Assembly (NCBI GenBank): GCA_902515985.1
Contig: CABXWY010000010.1
Location: forward strand, 1 to 36,640
Direction: 5' to 3'
DNA: 36,640 bases
Source of the DNA: an uncultured Pelagibacteraceae bacterium
GTDB lineage: Bacteria; Pseudomonadota; Alphaproteobacteria; Pelagibacterales; Pelagibacteraceae
The notes below the pieces were generated by a model. That model was not told the DNA's origin. It did no database searches and saw only the letters and a program-made list of their open reading frames with translations. A program made the position numbers and the translations under genes. Positions 16,784-26,042 of the stretch are shown here, one piece after another (position 1 is the first letter of the stretch; each line of letters starts with the position of its first letter).

Positions 16784-18816
16784 TTAATTCTTTTTTGATA
16801 TCTAATCCAGCCAGGACTTCTTGTGCCTTCTTCTAATTCAAAATCTTGATTAAATTCAAAATCGTCTTCTTGATTTTCACTTTGATCTTTAAACATATTT
16901 TTTTCTATATATTTTTCTGGTAATTCATCTATAAATCTTGATGCCATACTATCTATCCAATCACCCTGATAAAATCTATTCATTGAGAAGGATATATATG
17001 CTTTTTTTTTTGCTCTAGTTATACCAACGTACGCAAGTCGTCTTTCTTCTTCTAAACCTTTTTCTCCTTTTTCTTCTAAAGATTTTTGATGTGGAAATAA
17101 ACCCTCTTCCCATCCTGGTAAAAAAATTACATCAAATTCTAATCCTTTAGATGCATGTATGGTCATTAAATTAACTTTCTGGCCATCCCAATTTTGGTCA
17201 ATGGATGTAGCTAATGATACATGTTCTAAAAAACTTTCTAAGTTATCAAACTCTTTCATTGCACTAAGTAGTTCTTTAATATTTTCCAGTCTATTTTCAT
17301 TTTCTAAATCTTTTTTATTTTTAAGCATCAATGAATACCCGGACTCATCCAATATTATTTGTAACAATTTTACGTGATAAATATTTTTTAATTTAAAATC
17401 ATTCTTCCATTTATTTAAAAAACTTAAAAAATTATTTAAACCAATTTTAGCTTTTGGTTTTATTTGATTAATCTCAATTAATTTTTTTGATGCAGATACA
17501 AGGGATATAGAATTTTTTTTAGAATAGTCGTGTATCAATTTTATTGTACTTTCTCCTATTGATCTTTTTGGATTATTTACAATACGTTCAAAAGCTAAAT
17601 CATCCCTATCTTGATATACTAATCTTAAATATGCAATACAATCCTTAATTTCAGCTCTCTCATAAAATTTTGTTCCACCTATTATTCTGTAAGGTAGTCC
17701 AATTTTTAAAAATCTCTCCTCGAATTCTCTTGTTTGGAATATTGCTCTAACTAAGATAGTAATATTATTAAAAGAGTAATTTTTTTTTAGATTTTTTTCA
17801 ATTTCATCACTTAAACCGACCGCTTCATCTTTTCCATTTTGGTAACAATTAAGTTTTATTAAATCGCCCTCATCCAAACTAGTTCTTAAAGTTTTCCCAA
17901 CTCTTTTTTTGTTATTTGATATTAGTTCTGAAGCTACAGACAAAATATTTTGAGTAGATCTATAATTCTCTTCAAGTCTTATTATTTTTGTATCTTTGTA
18001 AATTTTGTCGAACTCTAAAAAATTTTTAATTTCTGCTCCTCTCCAACTATAAATTGATTGGTCGTCATCTCCTACACAACAAATATTTTTATTTGATTTT
18101 GCAAGAATATTAAGCCATTTACTTTGAATATAATTTGTATCTTGATATTCATCTACAAGGATATACTTAAAATTATTATTATAAATTTCACATATATCTC
18201 TGTTTTCCTCTAATATATTTACACAATGCAAAATAAGATCTCCAAAATCACAACAATTTAATTCAATTAATTTTTGTTGATAAGTATTGTAAATTGGTAG
18301 AATTGTTCTTTCAAAAATATTTTTCCTATTTAGAGTAACATTTTTTGGCAACCATCCATTATTTTTCCATTTATCGATTATTGAGAGAATAAGTTTTGGC
18401 GATAGTTTTTTGGAGTCGATATTTTCGGATTTACAAATATTTTTGATAAGTCTTATTTGATCATCAGTATCTAAAATAGTAAAGTTTGAATTCAACCCAG
18501 CAGCCTTCGCATGTTTTCTCAAAATTTTTGCAGATATCGAGTGAAAAGTTCCTAGCCAAGATAGACCAACAGCCTCTGATTTAAGAATCTTGCTAACTCT
18601 AGAATGCATTTCTTTAGCAGCTTTATTTGTAAAAGTTACTGATAAGATTTGGTTTGGAAAGGCTTTATTATTTTTTATTATATGAGCTATTCGAGAAGTT
18701 AACACTTTTGTTTTACCCGAACCAGCCCCAGCAACTACTAAAATAGGCCCATCTGTATTAATTACAGCCTCTTTTTGCGCAGAATTTAAATCTTTTAAAT
18801 AATCAAAGTTTATCAT
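16780..18816 (-). CDS. uvrD: ATP-dependent DNA helicase UvrD/PcrA (superfamily 1)
   Basis: The 678-residue helicase shows the SF1A motifs: Q-motif LNSAQKEAV, Walker A VAGAGSGKT (28-36), Ia TFTNKAAKEM, II LVDEYQDTN, III GDDDQSIYSWRGAEI, IV LEENYRSTQNIL, V MTIHASKGLEFDVIFLPGWEEGLFPH and VI EEERRLAYVGITRAKK. It unwinds DNA in nucleotide-excision and mismatch repair. It is a little shorter than E. coli UvrD (720) at the C-terminus. Only 33 nt separate its start from the divergent AsmA-like gene, so both promoters must overlap in that gap. Confidence 0.96.
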   Translation of the reverse strand: MINFDYLKDLNSAQKEAVINTDGPILVVAGAGSGKTKVLTSRIAHIIKNNKAFPNQILSVTFTNKAAKEMHSRVSKILKSEAVGLSWLGTFHSISAKILRKHAKAAGLNSNFTILDTDDQIRLIKNICKSENIDSKKLSPKLILSIIDKWKNNGWLPKNVTLNRKNIFERTILPIYNTYQQKLIELNCCDFGDLILHCVNILEENRDICEIYNNNFKYILVDEYQDTNYIQSKWLNILAKSNKNICCVGDDDQSIYSWRGAEIKNFLEFDKIYKDTKIIRLEENYRSTQNILSVASELISNNKKRVGKTLRTSLDEGDLIKLNCYQNGKDEAVGLSDEIEKNLKKNYSFNNITILVRAIFQTREFEERFLKIGLPYRIIGGTKFYERAEIKDCIAYLRLVYQDRDDLAFERIVNNPKRSIGESTIKLIHDYSKKNSISLVSASKKLIEINQIKPKAKIGLNNFLSFLNKWKNDFKLKNIYHVKLLQIILDESGYSLMLKNKKDLENENRLENIKELLSAMKEFDNLESFLEHVSLATSIDQNWDGQKVNLMTIHASKGLEFDVIFLPGWEEGLFPHQKSLEEKGEKGLEEERRLAYVGITRAKKKAYISFSMNRFYQGDWIDSMASRFIDELPEKYIEKNMFKDQSENQEDDFEFNQDFELEEGTRSPGWIRYQKRIK

Positions 18817-18849
18817 TTATAAATAACCATTATAAATCAATTTAATTTT

Positions 18850-20298
18850 ATGAAAAAAATAAATTTTAACATCAATCTTAATTTAAAAATTGTAATTTTT
18901 TCACTTACAAGTTTATTTTTTTTATACCTATTATATCTATCAATACCAAGTTTATATGATACTGGAAGAGTTCAAAAAGTCCTTTATAACAAGTTAGGCG
19001 AAGAGTTTGGTTTAAATTTGAGTTTGTCTAGTGTTATAACCTATAGAATTCTTCCACAGCCACACTTTTATATAAAAGATTCTATAATCTTTCAAGATAA
19101 AGTAGATGCATCAAACGAAATTGGAGAAGCTAAAGATCTCAAAATTTTTATAAGTCAAAAAAATTTATTTGATAAAAAAAAAATCAACATAAAAAAAGTT
19201 ATTCTTTCACAAGGGAATTTCTTTTTTAATAGAAAAAATATAAACTTTTTAAATGATTTGTTAAAAAAAAATTTTTCTAAAAAGAAAATAATTATAAAAA
19301 AAAGTAAATTATTTTTTAATGATAAAAATGACACTATAATGTTTATATATTCAATTAGTCATTTTGATTATTTTAAGAATGAAAAAAAAAATAAAAAACA
19401 AATTCAAACTTCAGGAAAATTATTTAAACTTCCAATTCAATTTAATTGGGAAAAAGATTTAAATACTCTAAATACCACTTCGAATTTTAAAGCAAGTAAA
19501 GTTGATATTGATTTTTTAAATAAAGGTTTTTTTTCAAAGGGAAAGTATAATTATGAGAATACCTTAAATATTATGACAAATATATTTAAAACAAATTATG
19601 AAAAATCCAATAATGAGATAAATTTAAATTCTAAGAAATCACTTATAAAAAATACACCAATAACTTATTTTGGAAATATAGAACTATCTCCTTTTAGTTT
19701 TAAAATTTTTATTGACGCTAAAGAAATTGACGTTGATTATTTTTTTAAAAATACAATTCTATTCAACGAAATAATTTCATCTGATATTCTCATTAATGAT
19801 AATATTAATGGAATAGTAAATATAAAATCACAGAATTTGCATAAAATTAAAGTTTTCGATACCGCAGATATAAACTTTAATTTTGAAGAGGGAGCAGTCA
19901 ATTTAAATGATTCATTTTTAATTAGTGATAAATTTGGAAAATTGACAATCAGAAATACTATATTTGAAAATAATACTACTACATCTGTATTGAGGGGAGA
20001 ATTAAGTTTGAAGATCTTCGATATTAATTATTTTTATAAATTTTTTCCAGTAGCAAAGAAAAAAAGATTAAAGCGGAAATTTAATAAAATAAATTTTAAT
20101 TTTACTTTAAATCTAATCAACTCTAAATTCTCAATTGATAAGATAAACTTTTTAGATAATAAAGATAAAATTTTACACTCAAAAGATGTAGATGATTTTG
20201 TTGAGGAAAATTATGAAACCCGTTTTAGTTTTTCGAATAGTGTATTATTTAAAAATTTTATGAAAAAAGTTATTATTTCCTATTTAGATGAAGGATAA
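18850..20298 (+). CDS. AsmA-like inner-membrane-anchored protein
   Basis: The 482-residue product has one N-terminal transmembrane helix (about 11-33) and then a long periplasmic part. LGEEFGLNLSLSSVITYRILPQPHFYIKDSIIF is the AsmA-type opening: a short helix, then LP-P-hydrophobic-D. Alternating beta strands with N/K/S-rich turns follow, as in the beta-groove of the AsmA family, proteins thought to help phospholipid or outer-membrane traffic. It is shorter than E. coli AsmA (about 617). The 3' end runs 19 nt into the convergent fumC. Lysine and asparagine density is high but equal to its neighbours. Family assignment rests on pattern, not on a catalytic motif. Confidence 0.7.
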   Translation: MKKINFNINLNLKIVIFSLTSLFFLYLLYLSIPSLYDTGRVQKVLYNKLGEEFGLNLSLSSVITYRILPQPHFYIKDSIIFQDKVDASNEIGEAKDLKIFISQKNLFDKKKINIKKVILSQGNFFFNRKNINFLNDLLKKNFSKKKIIIKKSKLFFNDKNDTIMFIYSISHFDYFKNEKKNKKQIQTSGKLFKLPIQFNWEKDLNTLNTTSNFKASKVDIDFLNKGFFSKGKYNYENTLNIMTNIFKTNYEKSNNEINLNSKKSLIKNTPITYFGNIELSPFSFKIFIDAKEIDVDYFFKNTILFNEIISSDILINDNINGIVNIKSQNLHKIKVFDTADINFNFEEGAVNLNDSFLISDKFGKLTIRNTIFENNTTTSVLRGELSLKIFDINYFYKFFPVAKKKRLKRKFNKINFNFTLNLINSKFSIDKINFLDNKDKILHSKDVDDFVEENYETRFSFSNSVLFKNFMKKVIISYLDEG

Positions 20299-21674
20299 AT
20301 CATCTTTTTAGGATCAACTATTTTATCATAATCAGTTTCATTAATTAATTTAGTTTTTAAAGTTTCATACTTTAAAGATGTATTATTTTTAAGAGCTTTT
20401 TTTGCAATCTTCGCAGCATTGTCGTATCCAATTTTTGGTGTTAGTGCAGTTACTAACATTAAGGAATTATCAAGCAATTCTTTTATCCTTTTTTTATTTG
20501 CCCTAATTCCACTTATACAATAATTAGCAAAATTTTTTGAACTATCGGATAAAAGAGTTATGGACTGTATAATGTTATGGGCAATCAAAGGTTTAAAAAC
20601 ATTTAACTCAAAATGTCCGTGGGAGCCAGCAATAGTAATTCCATTGTGATTGCCTATAACTTTTGTGCAAACCATAGTTATAGCTTCGCATTGTGTGGGA
20701 TTAACTTTGCCTGGCATAATTGATGATCCGGCCTCATTTTCAGGTAACATTAATTCTGAATATCCTGCTCTAGGGCCCGACCCAAGAAATCTGATATCAT
20801 TTGCAATTTTCATTAAACAAACAGCTGCAGTATTTAAAGATCCTGAAAAATTTACTATAGGGTCATGTGAGGCTAATGCTGCAAACTTGTTTCTTGCACA
20901 CTTGAAAGGTAATTTAGTAATTTTTGATATTTCCTTAATAATTTTTTTATCAAAATTTTTGGTTGTATTAATACCAGTTCCAACGGCTGTTCCACCTTGA
21001 GCTAAAAAATAAATTTCTTTTAGGCTTAATTTAATTCTGTTAATAGAATCCTCTAGTTGAGACTGGTAACCAGAAAATTCCTGCCCAAGAGAAATTGGCG
21101 TAGCATCTTGAAGATGTGTTCTTCCAATTTTGATTATTTTTTTAAATTCATTAACTTTATTTTCTAGTTTTTTATTTAAAAGTTCTAAATTTGGTAAAAG
21201 TTCATGTACTGTTTTTGTTGCGACCGCTATATGGATTGCAGTAGGAAAAACATCATTTGTTGATTGAGATTTATTAACATGGTCATTAGGATGCACTGGC
21301 TTTTTTGTACCCTTTTTTCCTTTTAAAATTTCAATAGCTCTATTAGCGATTACTTCATTAATATTCATATTTGTTTGGGTTCCAGAACCTGTTTGCCAAA
21401 CTTTTAATGGAAAATGATCATTTAGTTTTCCTAAAATCACTTCATCAGAGGCCTTGATAATAGCGTTTGCAATTTTTTTATCAATTTTTTTATTTTTTAA
21501 ATGCACAATTGCTGCTGACTTTTTAACAATTGCAATACATTGTATAATTATAGGATTAATCAAAATATCACCAATATTAAAATATTTCTTAGATCTTTCT
21601 GTGGATGCACCCCAATATTTATCCACAGGTACCCTTATTGATCCAATACTGTCGTATTCTTTTCTTGTTTTCAT
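20280..21674 (-). CDS. fumC: Fumarate hydratase, class II
   Basis: The 464-residue product from ATG 21674 matches the usual 460-467. An in-frame ATG upstream at 21713 would add 13 residues not seen in the family. Signatures are KYWGASTERS at the start, QTGSGTQTNMNINEVIANRA, HPNDHVNKSQSTNDVFPTA, GRTHLQDATPISLGQEFSGY, GGTAVGTG and the fumarase/aspartase signature GSSIMPGKVNPTQCEA, whose flexible loop carries the catalytic Ser. It interconverts fumarate and malate in the TCA cycle. It overlaps the convergent AsmA-like gene at the 3' end and is divergent from the MazG-like gene. Confidence 0.97.
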   Translation of the reverse strand: MKTRKEYDSIGSIRVPVDKYWGASTERSKKYFNIGDILINPIIIQCIAIVKKSAAIVHLKNKKIDKKIANAIIKASDEVILGKLNDHFPLKVWQTGSGTQTNMNINEVIANRAIEILKGKKGTKKPVHPNDHVNKSQSTNDVFPTAIHIAVATKTVHELLPNLELLNKKLENKVNEFKKIIKIGRTHLQDATPISLGQEFSGYQSQLEDSINRIKLSLKEIYFLAQGGTAVGTGINTTKNFDKKIIKEISKITKLPFKCARNKFAALASHDPIVNFSGSLNTAAVCLMKIANDIRFLGSGPRAGYSELMLPENEAGSSIMPGKVNPTQCEAITMVCTKVIGNHNGITIAGSHGHFELNVFKPLIAHNIIQSITLLSDSSKNFANYCISGIRANKKRIKELLDNSLMLVTALTPKIGYDNAAKIAKKALKNNTSLKYETLKTKLINETDYDKIVDPKKMIYPSSK

Positions 21675-21732
21675 AAACTTTAGTTTGAGTGTACTGACAT
21701 ACATCTTATACATTATGTTGAAAGAGAATCAA

Positions 21733-21739
21733 AGAGGAG
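21733..21739 (+). promoter_or_regulatory. Strong Shine-Dalgarno of the MazG-like gene
   Basis: AGAGGAG lies 4 nt before ATG 21744. It stands out because most genes in the window start with little or no purine run upstream, and it fixes the start. Confidence 0.6.
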
Positions 21740-21743
21740 TGAT

Positions 21744-22118
21744 ATGACAAATTTTGAAAAAGTTGGTCTGTTTATGAAAACATTTTGCCAAGAGGTTAAA
21801 ACTTCACCAAGTTTTAGTTCAGAGAAAATAAATCATTTAAGAGTAAGTTTAATAGAAGAGGAATTAGGTGAGTTAAAAAAGGCAATTAATGATAAAGATC
21901 TTAAAGAGGTAGCAGATGCTCTTACAGATATTTTATACGTTACGTATGGTGCGGGTCATGCATTTGGATTAAACCTAGATAGTTGTTTTGACGAAGTCCA
22001 AAAATCAAATATGAGTAAATTAGATATAGATGGAAAACCAATTTTTAATGAGAGGGGAAAAGTCATGAAGGGTCCAAATTATTTTGCTCCTGATCTCACC
22101 AAATTTACTAAAGATTAA
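21744..22118 (+). CDS. MazG-like nucleotide pyrophosphohydrolase
   Basis: The 124-residue, all-alpha protein carries the MazG/PRA-PH metal motif: EEELGELKKAI (about 34-44) and, 12 residues on, EVADALTDILYVTYG (52-66). This gives the E-x-x-E...E-x-x-D pattern that binds magnesium. The GHAFGLNLDSCFDEVQKSNMSKLD helix and DGKPIFNERGKVMKGPNYFAPDL tail are typical of single-domain MazG-like enzymes of bacteria and phages, which hydrolyse (d)NTPs or related nucleotides to the monophosphate. Substrate cannot be inferred. It is divergent from fumC, and its stop directly abuts the stop of the convergent methyltransferase. Confidence 0.85.
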   Translation: MTNFEKVGLFMKTFCQEVKTSPSFSSEKINHLRVSLIEEELGELKKAINDKDLKEVADALTDILYVTYGAGHAFGLNLDSCFDEVQKSNMSKLDIDGKPIFNERGKVMKGPNYFAPDLTKFTKD

Positions 22119-22883
22119 TTATTTTTTTTTAAGGAAAGCAATATTTGAAAAATATGGAGGAACTCTATGATTTCCTTTATAAGTATGAATTTCCTTAATA
22201 TTCTCAAATAAAAAATCTTGATCCTCCCTTGTTAATATTTTCGATTGAAAATATTTTTTATTTTTAATATTTAAAAAAATTTCTTCTATCAAAAGTTCTT
22301 CATCTCTAGCATCATTCAAATGAGGTTCATCTTTTGGGGCATTGAAATCTTCAATTATATAATAGCAGTTGCTTTGCACTTTATCGATAAAAAATTTTAA
22401 ATTTTTAATTATGTCTGTTAATATATGAGATCCATCATCAATTATTATTTTAAAATTTTTGTTATCTATATTTTTTATTAAATTATTAAAATCTTTTTTT
22501 ATAGTTAAATCACAATGTATAAATTTTATCCTTTTTGACTTGTAATTAAACTTAAAATTTCTATCTACACCATAGATGTTTGCATTTTGAAAATAAATAG
22601 CAAACGCCGCAGAAGATGCGCCACTCCAAGTTCCTATTTCAAGGAGATTGAAAGTATCATTTTTTAAAATCGATAAATGTTTTTCATAAAATTTTGCAAA
22701 TCCATGCCCAATAATAAGATCTGAATTTTTATCATATTGATTATTTACTTCTGATCCTTTATCCGTTCCAAAAAAATTAAACATCTCATCTAACGAATTA
22801 AAATTTCGATTAATATTATCAATATTAACTTTCGGTTTTATATTAAAAATTATTTTTTTATAAAAACGAGTAATTTTTTTCAT
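22119..22883 (-). CDS. SAM-dependent methyltransferase, MycE/ElmM-like sugar O-methyltransferase fold
   Basis: The 254-residue product has FGTDKGS (38-44), a segment found in the TcmO/ElmMI/MycE type of metal-dependent sugar O-methyltransferases. LLEIGTWSGASSAAF (80-94) is motif I, NIYGVDRNF the acidic strand end, FKIIIDDGSHILTD the metal-site DDGSH, and YYIIEDFNAP a second acidic pair. In those enzymes the DDGSH Asp residues and the later E-D bind magnesium that orients the sugar hydroxyl. Here it likely methylates a surface sugar. It is preceded by a 39-nt gap and by bcp on the same strand. Confidence 0.75.
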   Translation of the reverse strand: MKKITRFYKKIIFNIKPKVNIDNINRNFNSLDEMFNFFGTDKGSEVNNQYDKNSDLIIGHGFAKFYEKHLSILKNDTFNLLEIGTWSGASSAAFAIYFQNANIYGVDRNFKFNYKSKRIKFIHCDLTIKKDFNNLIKNIDNKNFKIIIDDGSHILTDIIKNLKFFIDKVQSNCYYIIEDFNAPKDEPHLNDARDEELLIEEIFLNIKNKKYFQSKILTREDQDFLFENIKEIHTYKGNHRVPPYFSNIAFLKKK

Positions 22884-22922
22884 AAGATAGGTGTAAATAT
22901 ATTTATACTAAAAAAATTTATT

Positions 22923-23387
22923 TTAATATATTTTTTTAATTTCTTTTAATACTTCCTTGGCATGATCCTTAACTCTTACATTAGACCAAATTTTATGAAT
23001 TTTACCTTTAGTGTTTATCAAAAAAGTAGATCTAATTATACCAAAATAATTTTTTCCTAAAAATGATTTTTTACCCCATACTCCATACTTTTTAATTACA
23101 GATAATTTTTGATCTGAGAGTAAATCAAATTTTAATTTATATTTTTTTTTAAATTTTTGGTGACTATCAATTGAGTCCTTGGATATACCAACAACCAAGG
23201 TGTTATTTTTTTTTAAAATATTATTTAGTTTATTAAAATCTTTTGACTCCAATGTGCATCCAGGCGTGCCATCTTTTGGATAAAAGTAAATAACTATTTT
23301 TTTTTTTATTTTATTGAGTTCAAAAATCTTTCCATTTGTACTTGGTAATTTAAAATTTGGTGCTTTTTTATTTAACTTTATTTTCAT
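22923..23387 (-). CDS. bcp: Peroxiredoxin of the BCP/PrxQ family, one-cysteine form
   Basis: The 154-residue product has the thioredoxin-fold peroxiredoxin layout: APNFKLPSTNG at the start, YFYPKDGTPGCTLESKDF with the peroxidatic Cys44, VVGISKDSIDSHQKF, and FGIIRSTFLIN with the conserved Arg. PrxQ proteins usually have a resolving Cys five residues after the first (GCTxEAC); here that position is Lys, and no other Cys exists in the protein. It must be recycled by an outside thiol. It reduces hydrogen peroxide or organic peroxides in the cytoplasm. It marks the last clearly housekeeping gene before the accessory region. Confidence 0.92.
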   Translation of the reverse strand: MKIKLNKKAPNFKLPSTNGKIFELNKIKKKIVIYFYPKDGTPGCTLESKDFNKLNNILKKNNTLVVGISKDSIDSHQKFKKKYKLKFDLLSDQKLSVIKKYGVWGKKSFLGKNYFGIIRSTFLINTKGKIHKIWSNVRVKDHAKEVLKEIKKIY

Positions 23388-23666
23388 TTTTAGATAAAAA
23401 ACTTAAATAATATTTTGAATATTTTATAAAAGGATTGGAGTGTAACGTCAAATATACATTTAAATAAATTGCTTTCTTTTAGATTATTTTGAGTTGTTTG
23501 CTGAATAAAAAAATAAATTAGTTTTTTCCAACAATCCTATGATTATAAATTATTTTAATAGACTTAATAATTAGACTTTAAAATATCGTTAATATAGAAT
23601 TCAAAAAATATTGCTAATTTTATATGTATTAATTGATTAAATAAATTTAGTAAAAATTATTTTAAA
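23388..23666. other. 279-bp AT-rich gap between bcp and the acyltransferase gene
   Basis: No convincing gene in any frame. AGGATTG at about 23431 is matched by CAATCCT at about 23532, a weak long-range inverted repeat. The tmRNA-end core seen further right (GGGGCGTTCTGT) does not occur here, so I cannot place a left boundary of the cassette stack at this point. It must hold the promoters of the two divergent genes. Confidence 0.5.
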
Positions 23667-25709
23667 ATGAAATTTTCCTATCGACCAGAAATAGATGGAT
23701 TAAGGGCAATTGCGGTTGGTGCTGTAATTCTTTATCACTCCCAAATAAAGTTATTTGGTCATCAACCATTTAAAGGTGGATTTATCGGTGTTGATATTTT
23801 TTTTGTAATTTCAGGCTATTTAATTACATCAATAATACTTAAAGAATTAGTTTCGACAGGTAATTTTTCATTTAAATATTTTTATGAAAGACGAATAAGA
23901 CGAATTTTACCAGCATTACTTTTTGTAATGTTTATTTCATTTATTTTTGCTTGGATATTTTTATTACCTAGTAGTTTTATAGATTTTTCAAAATCAATTC
24001 TCTATTCACAAGGATTTAGTTCAAACTTTTATTTTCATTATTCGGGTCAACAATATGATGATCCAAGTAGTCTATTAAAACCTTTTCTTCACACTTGGTC
24101 TTTATCCGTTGAAGAACAGTACTATATAATTTTCCCGGTAGTTTTAATATTCATATATAGGTTTTTTAGAAAATATTTAATTCATTTTTTTATTATAAGC
24201 TTCATTGTTAGTTTAGGTCTTGCTGAGTGGGGAAGTCGAAATTACCCATCCGCAACATTTTATTTTATCCATACAAGGGTTTGGGAACTATTAGCTGGTT
24301 CTTTATTAGCATACTTTGAAATTAAATTGGGAAGTAGAAGCAAACCAAAAAAACTTAATCTGATATTTCCGTTTGTTGGTCTAGCTTTAATCGTTCATTC
24401 AATTTTATTTTTTAATCATAATATGCTTCATCCATCATTTTTTACTTTATCTCCAGTAATAGGTGTCTGCTTAATCATATGGTATTCAAGTAAAGAAGAT
24501 TTAATTACGAAGATACTTTCACTGAAAATATTTGTTGGCATTGGTTTAATTTCATATTCTTTATATTTGTGGCATTACCCAATTTTCGCTTTTTATAGAT
24601 ATATTAAAAATAATACTGGCGATTATACAAATATAATAATAGTTTTTATAATCTTATTATCATTATCAATATTTTCTTATTTTTTTATTGAAAGACCATT
24701 TAGAAAAAAAAGGAGTAAAAAATTTTCAATAAAAATTATTTTTATTTCTATAGTTATAATCTCATTTACAAATTTACTTATAATTTTTAATGATGGATAT
24801 AAAGATAGATTTAAAAAAATATTTTTAGAATTAGATAAAAATAATATTAAAAAACCTTGGCAACTTCTCACAGACAAAAAGGGAGAACCATGTTTTTCCA
24901 ATGAAAATCTATGTTTTTTTAATACAGATAGTAAAAAAAGAGTGTTTCTAATAGGAGACAGTCATATTGCTTCAATAAATTATGATTTAAAAAAAAAGAT
25001 ACTTAATAAAAACAAATATTCATTTATAGTGGCAAATAGAACTGGCTGTATTTATTTTCCTGAATTTGATTTAATCAAAATAAAAAGTAAGAAAAAAACT
25101 GGGTGTAACAATGATTATTTTTTAAAACTAGAAAAACTATTTTCAGAAAAAAATGATAATATTATAATCGTTGGCGGAAGATTACCTTTTTATATTTCGC
25201 AAAAAACCTTTGATAATGGTGAGGGTGGAAGAGAATATAGCTCTTGGTTTAAGGATAGAATTTTTTTAAAACAAGGAAAATTCGATAAAATTGAGGACTC
25301 CTTTAGAGAAAATATAGAACTCTTGAGTAGAAATAATAAAATAATATTAGTTTATCCAATTCCTGAAAATGGCTGGAATGTTCCTAGGAAATTATATTTA
25401 CAATTATTTTTTGAAAAAAACAAAAACAATTTGAAGGATAAGCAAAACTGGATCACTACATCCTACGATGTATTTAAAAAAAGATCACAAGAAAGCTTTG
25501 AACTATTAAATAGCATAAGAGGTAAAAATATATATAGGGTATACCCCCACGAGTTATTTTGTGACACATTAATTAAATCTAGATGTATAAGTCATAATGA
25601 TCAAAGTATATTTTATTCTGACGACGATCATCCATCTTTAGTTGGGGCTGAAATGATAAATAATTTGATTATGAAAGAAATAGATAGAATTGAAATAAAA
25701 TCAAATTAG
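23667..25709 (+). CDS. Acyltransferase 3 (OafA/YrhL type) fused to a C-terminal SGNH domain
   Basis: The 680-residue protein begins YRPEIDGLRAIAV, the diagnostic start of the membrane acyltransferase-3 family, with GGFIGVDIFFVISGYLI and the RRIRRILPALLF motif. About ten transmembrane helices fill residues 1-375. The C-terminal part is an SGNH/GDSL-like domain: FLIGDSHIAS (Gly430, Asp431, Ser432, His433) is block I and SDDDHPSLVG (Asp652, His655) the catalytic Asp-His block. Such fusions O-acetylate surface polysaccharide: the membrane part passes the acetyl group out and the SGNH part transfers it. It is a lone gene left of the cassette stack. Confidence 0.93.
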   Translation: MKFSYRPEIDGLRAIAVGAVILYHSQIKLFGHQPFKGGFIGVDIFFVISGYLITSIILKELVSTGNFSFKYFYERRIRRILPALLFVMFISFIFAWIFLLPSSFIDFSKSILYSQGFSSNFYFHYSGQQYDDPSSLLKPFLHTWSLSVEEQYYIIFPVVLIFIYRFFRKYLIHFFIISFIVSLGLAEWGSRNYPSATFYFIHTRVWELLAGSLLAYFEIKLGSRSKPKKLNLIFPFVGLALIVHSILFFNHNMLHPSFFTLSPVIGVCLIIWYSSKEDLITKILSLKIFVGIGLISYSLYLWHYPIFAFYRYIKNNTGDYTNIIIVFIILLSLSIFSYFFIERPFRKKRSKKFSIKIIFISIVIISFTNLLIIFNDGYKDRFKKIFLELDKNNIKKPWQLLTDKKGEPCFSNENLCFFNTDSKKRVFLIGDSHIASINYDLKKKILNKNKYSFIVANRTGCIYFPEFDLIKIKSKKKTGCNNDYFLKLEKLFSEKNDNIIIVGGRLPFYISQKTFDNGEGGREYSSWFKDRIFLKQGKFDKIEDSFRENIELLSRNNKIILVYPIPENGWNVPRKLYLQLFFEKNKNNLKDKQNWITTSYDVFKKRSQESFELLNSIRGKNIYRVYPHELFCDTLIKSRCISHNDQSIFYSDDDHPSLVGAEMINNLIMKEIDRIEIKSN

Positions 25710-25770
25710 CGGCCTAAAACATTATTTATTTGAAAAATCTCTTATATTTTTTTTCATACTTCTTATTTTT

Positions 25771-25855
25771 CCCCCTATAGCTCAATGAAAGAGTGCTTTA
25801 AAGAAAAGCTCCAAACACTACAAGTGATAATTTAGTTTTAGTGTGCCAGGAGATG
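25771..25855 (+). pseudogene. Possible degenerate tRNA-like fragment
   Basis: CCTATAGCTCAATGAAAGAG (25774-25793) resembles a tRNA D-arm (GCTC / GAGT around a loop). A perfect small hairpin GCTTT-AAAGA-AAAGC lies at 25795-25809 at the anticodon-arm position, and an ACACTA / TAGTGT pair surrounds what would be a long variable region. No T-arm or acceptor closure can be drawn, so this is not a working tRNA. It may be an old tRNA end left by recombination, or chance. Confidence 0.25.
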
Positions 25856-25950
25856 CTTAAAAAGAAATAAATTAAGTTATTAATATTGTGCCACTACTGT
25901 ACCAAAGATAAATCGAACTGATTGAAATTTAGAAAATATTTCATTCTTTA

Positions 25951-26042
25951 GGGGCGTTCTGTAGAACAACCACTAAATTATTATTAACAGAAAATAAGGA
26001 CTTTTTGAAACTTCTTCTTAGAAACTTCTTAGTAAGTTTTCG
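25951..26042 (+). repeat. Site A: tmRNA-end core plus arm-like repeats
   Basis: Core GGGGCGTTCTGT, then AGAACAACCACT that partly mirrors it, then AACAGAAAATAAGGACTTTT and the repeated GAAACTTCTTCTTA / GAAACTTCTTAGTA. By eye it is closely similar to site B over about 130 nt (27683-27812). Confidence 0.75.

Noticed and set aside
21454..21747. Plus-strand open frame before the MazG-like gene
   Set aside because: It lies inside fumC on the other strand and runs through its start; the fumC reading is certain.
23431..23540. AGGATTG / CAATCCT pair as an insertion-sequence terminal repeat
   Set aside because: Only 7 nt, no transposase and no target duplication; chance is likely.
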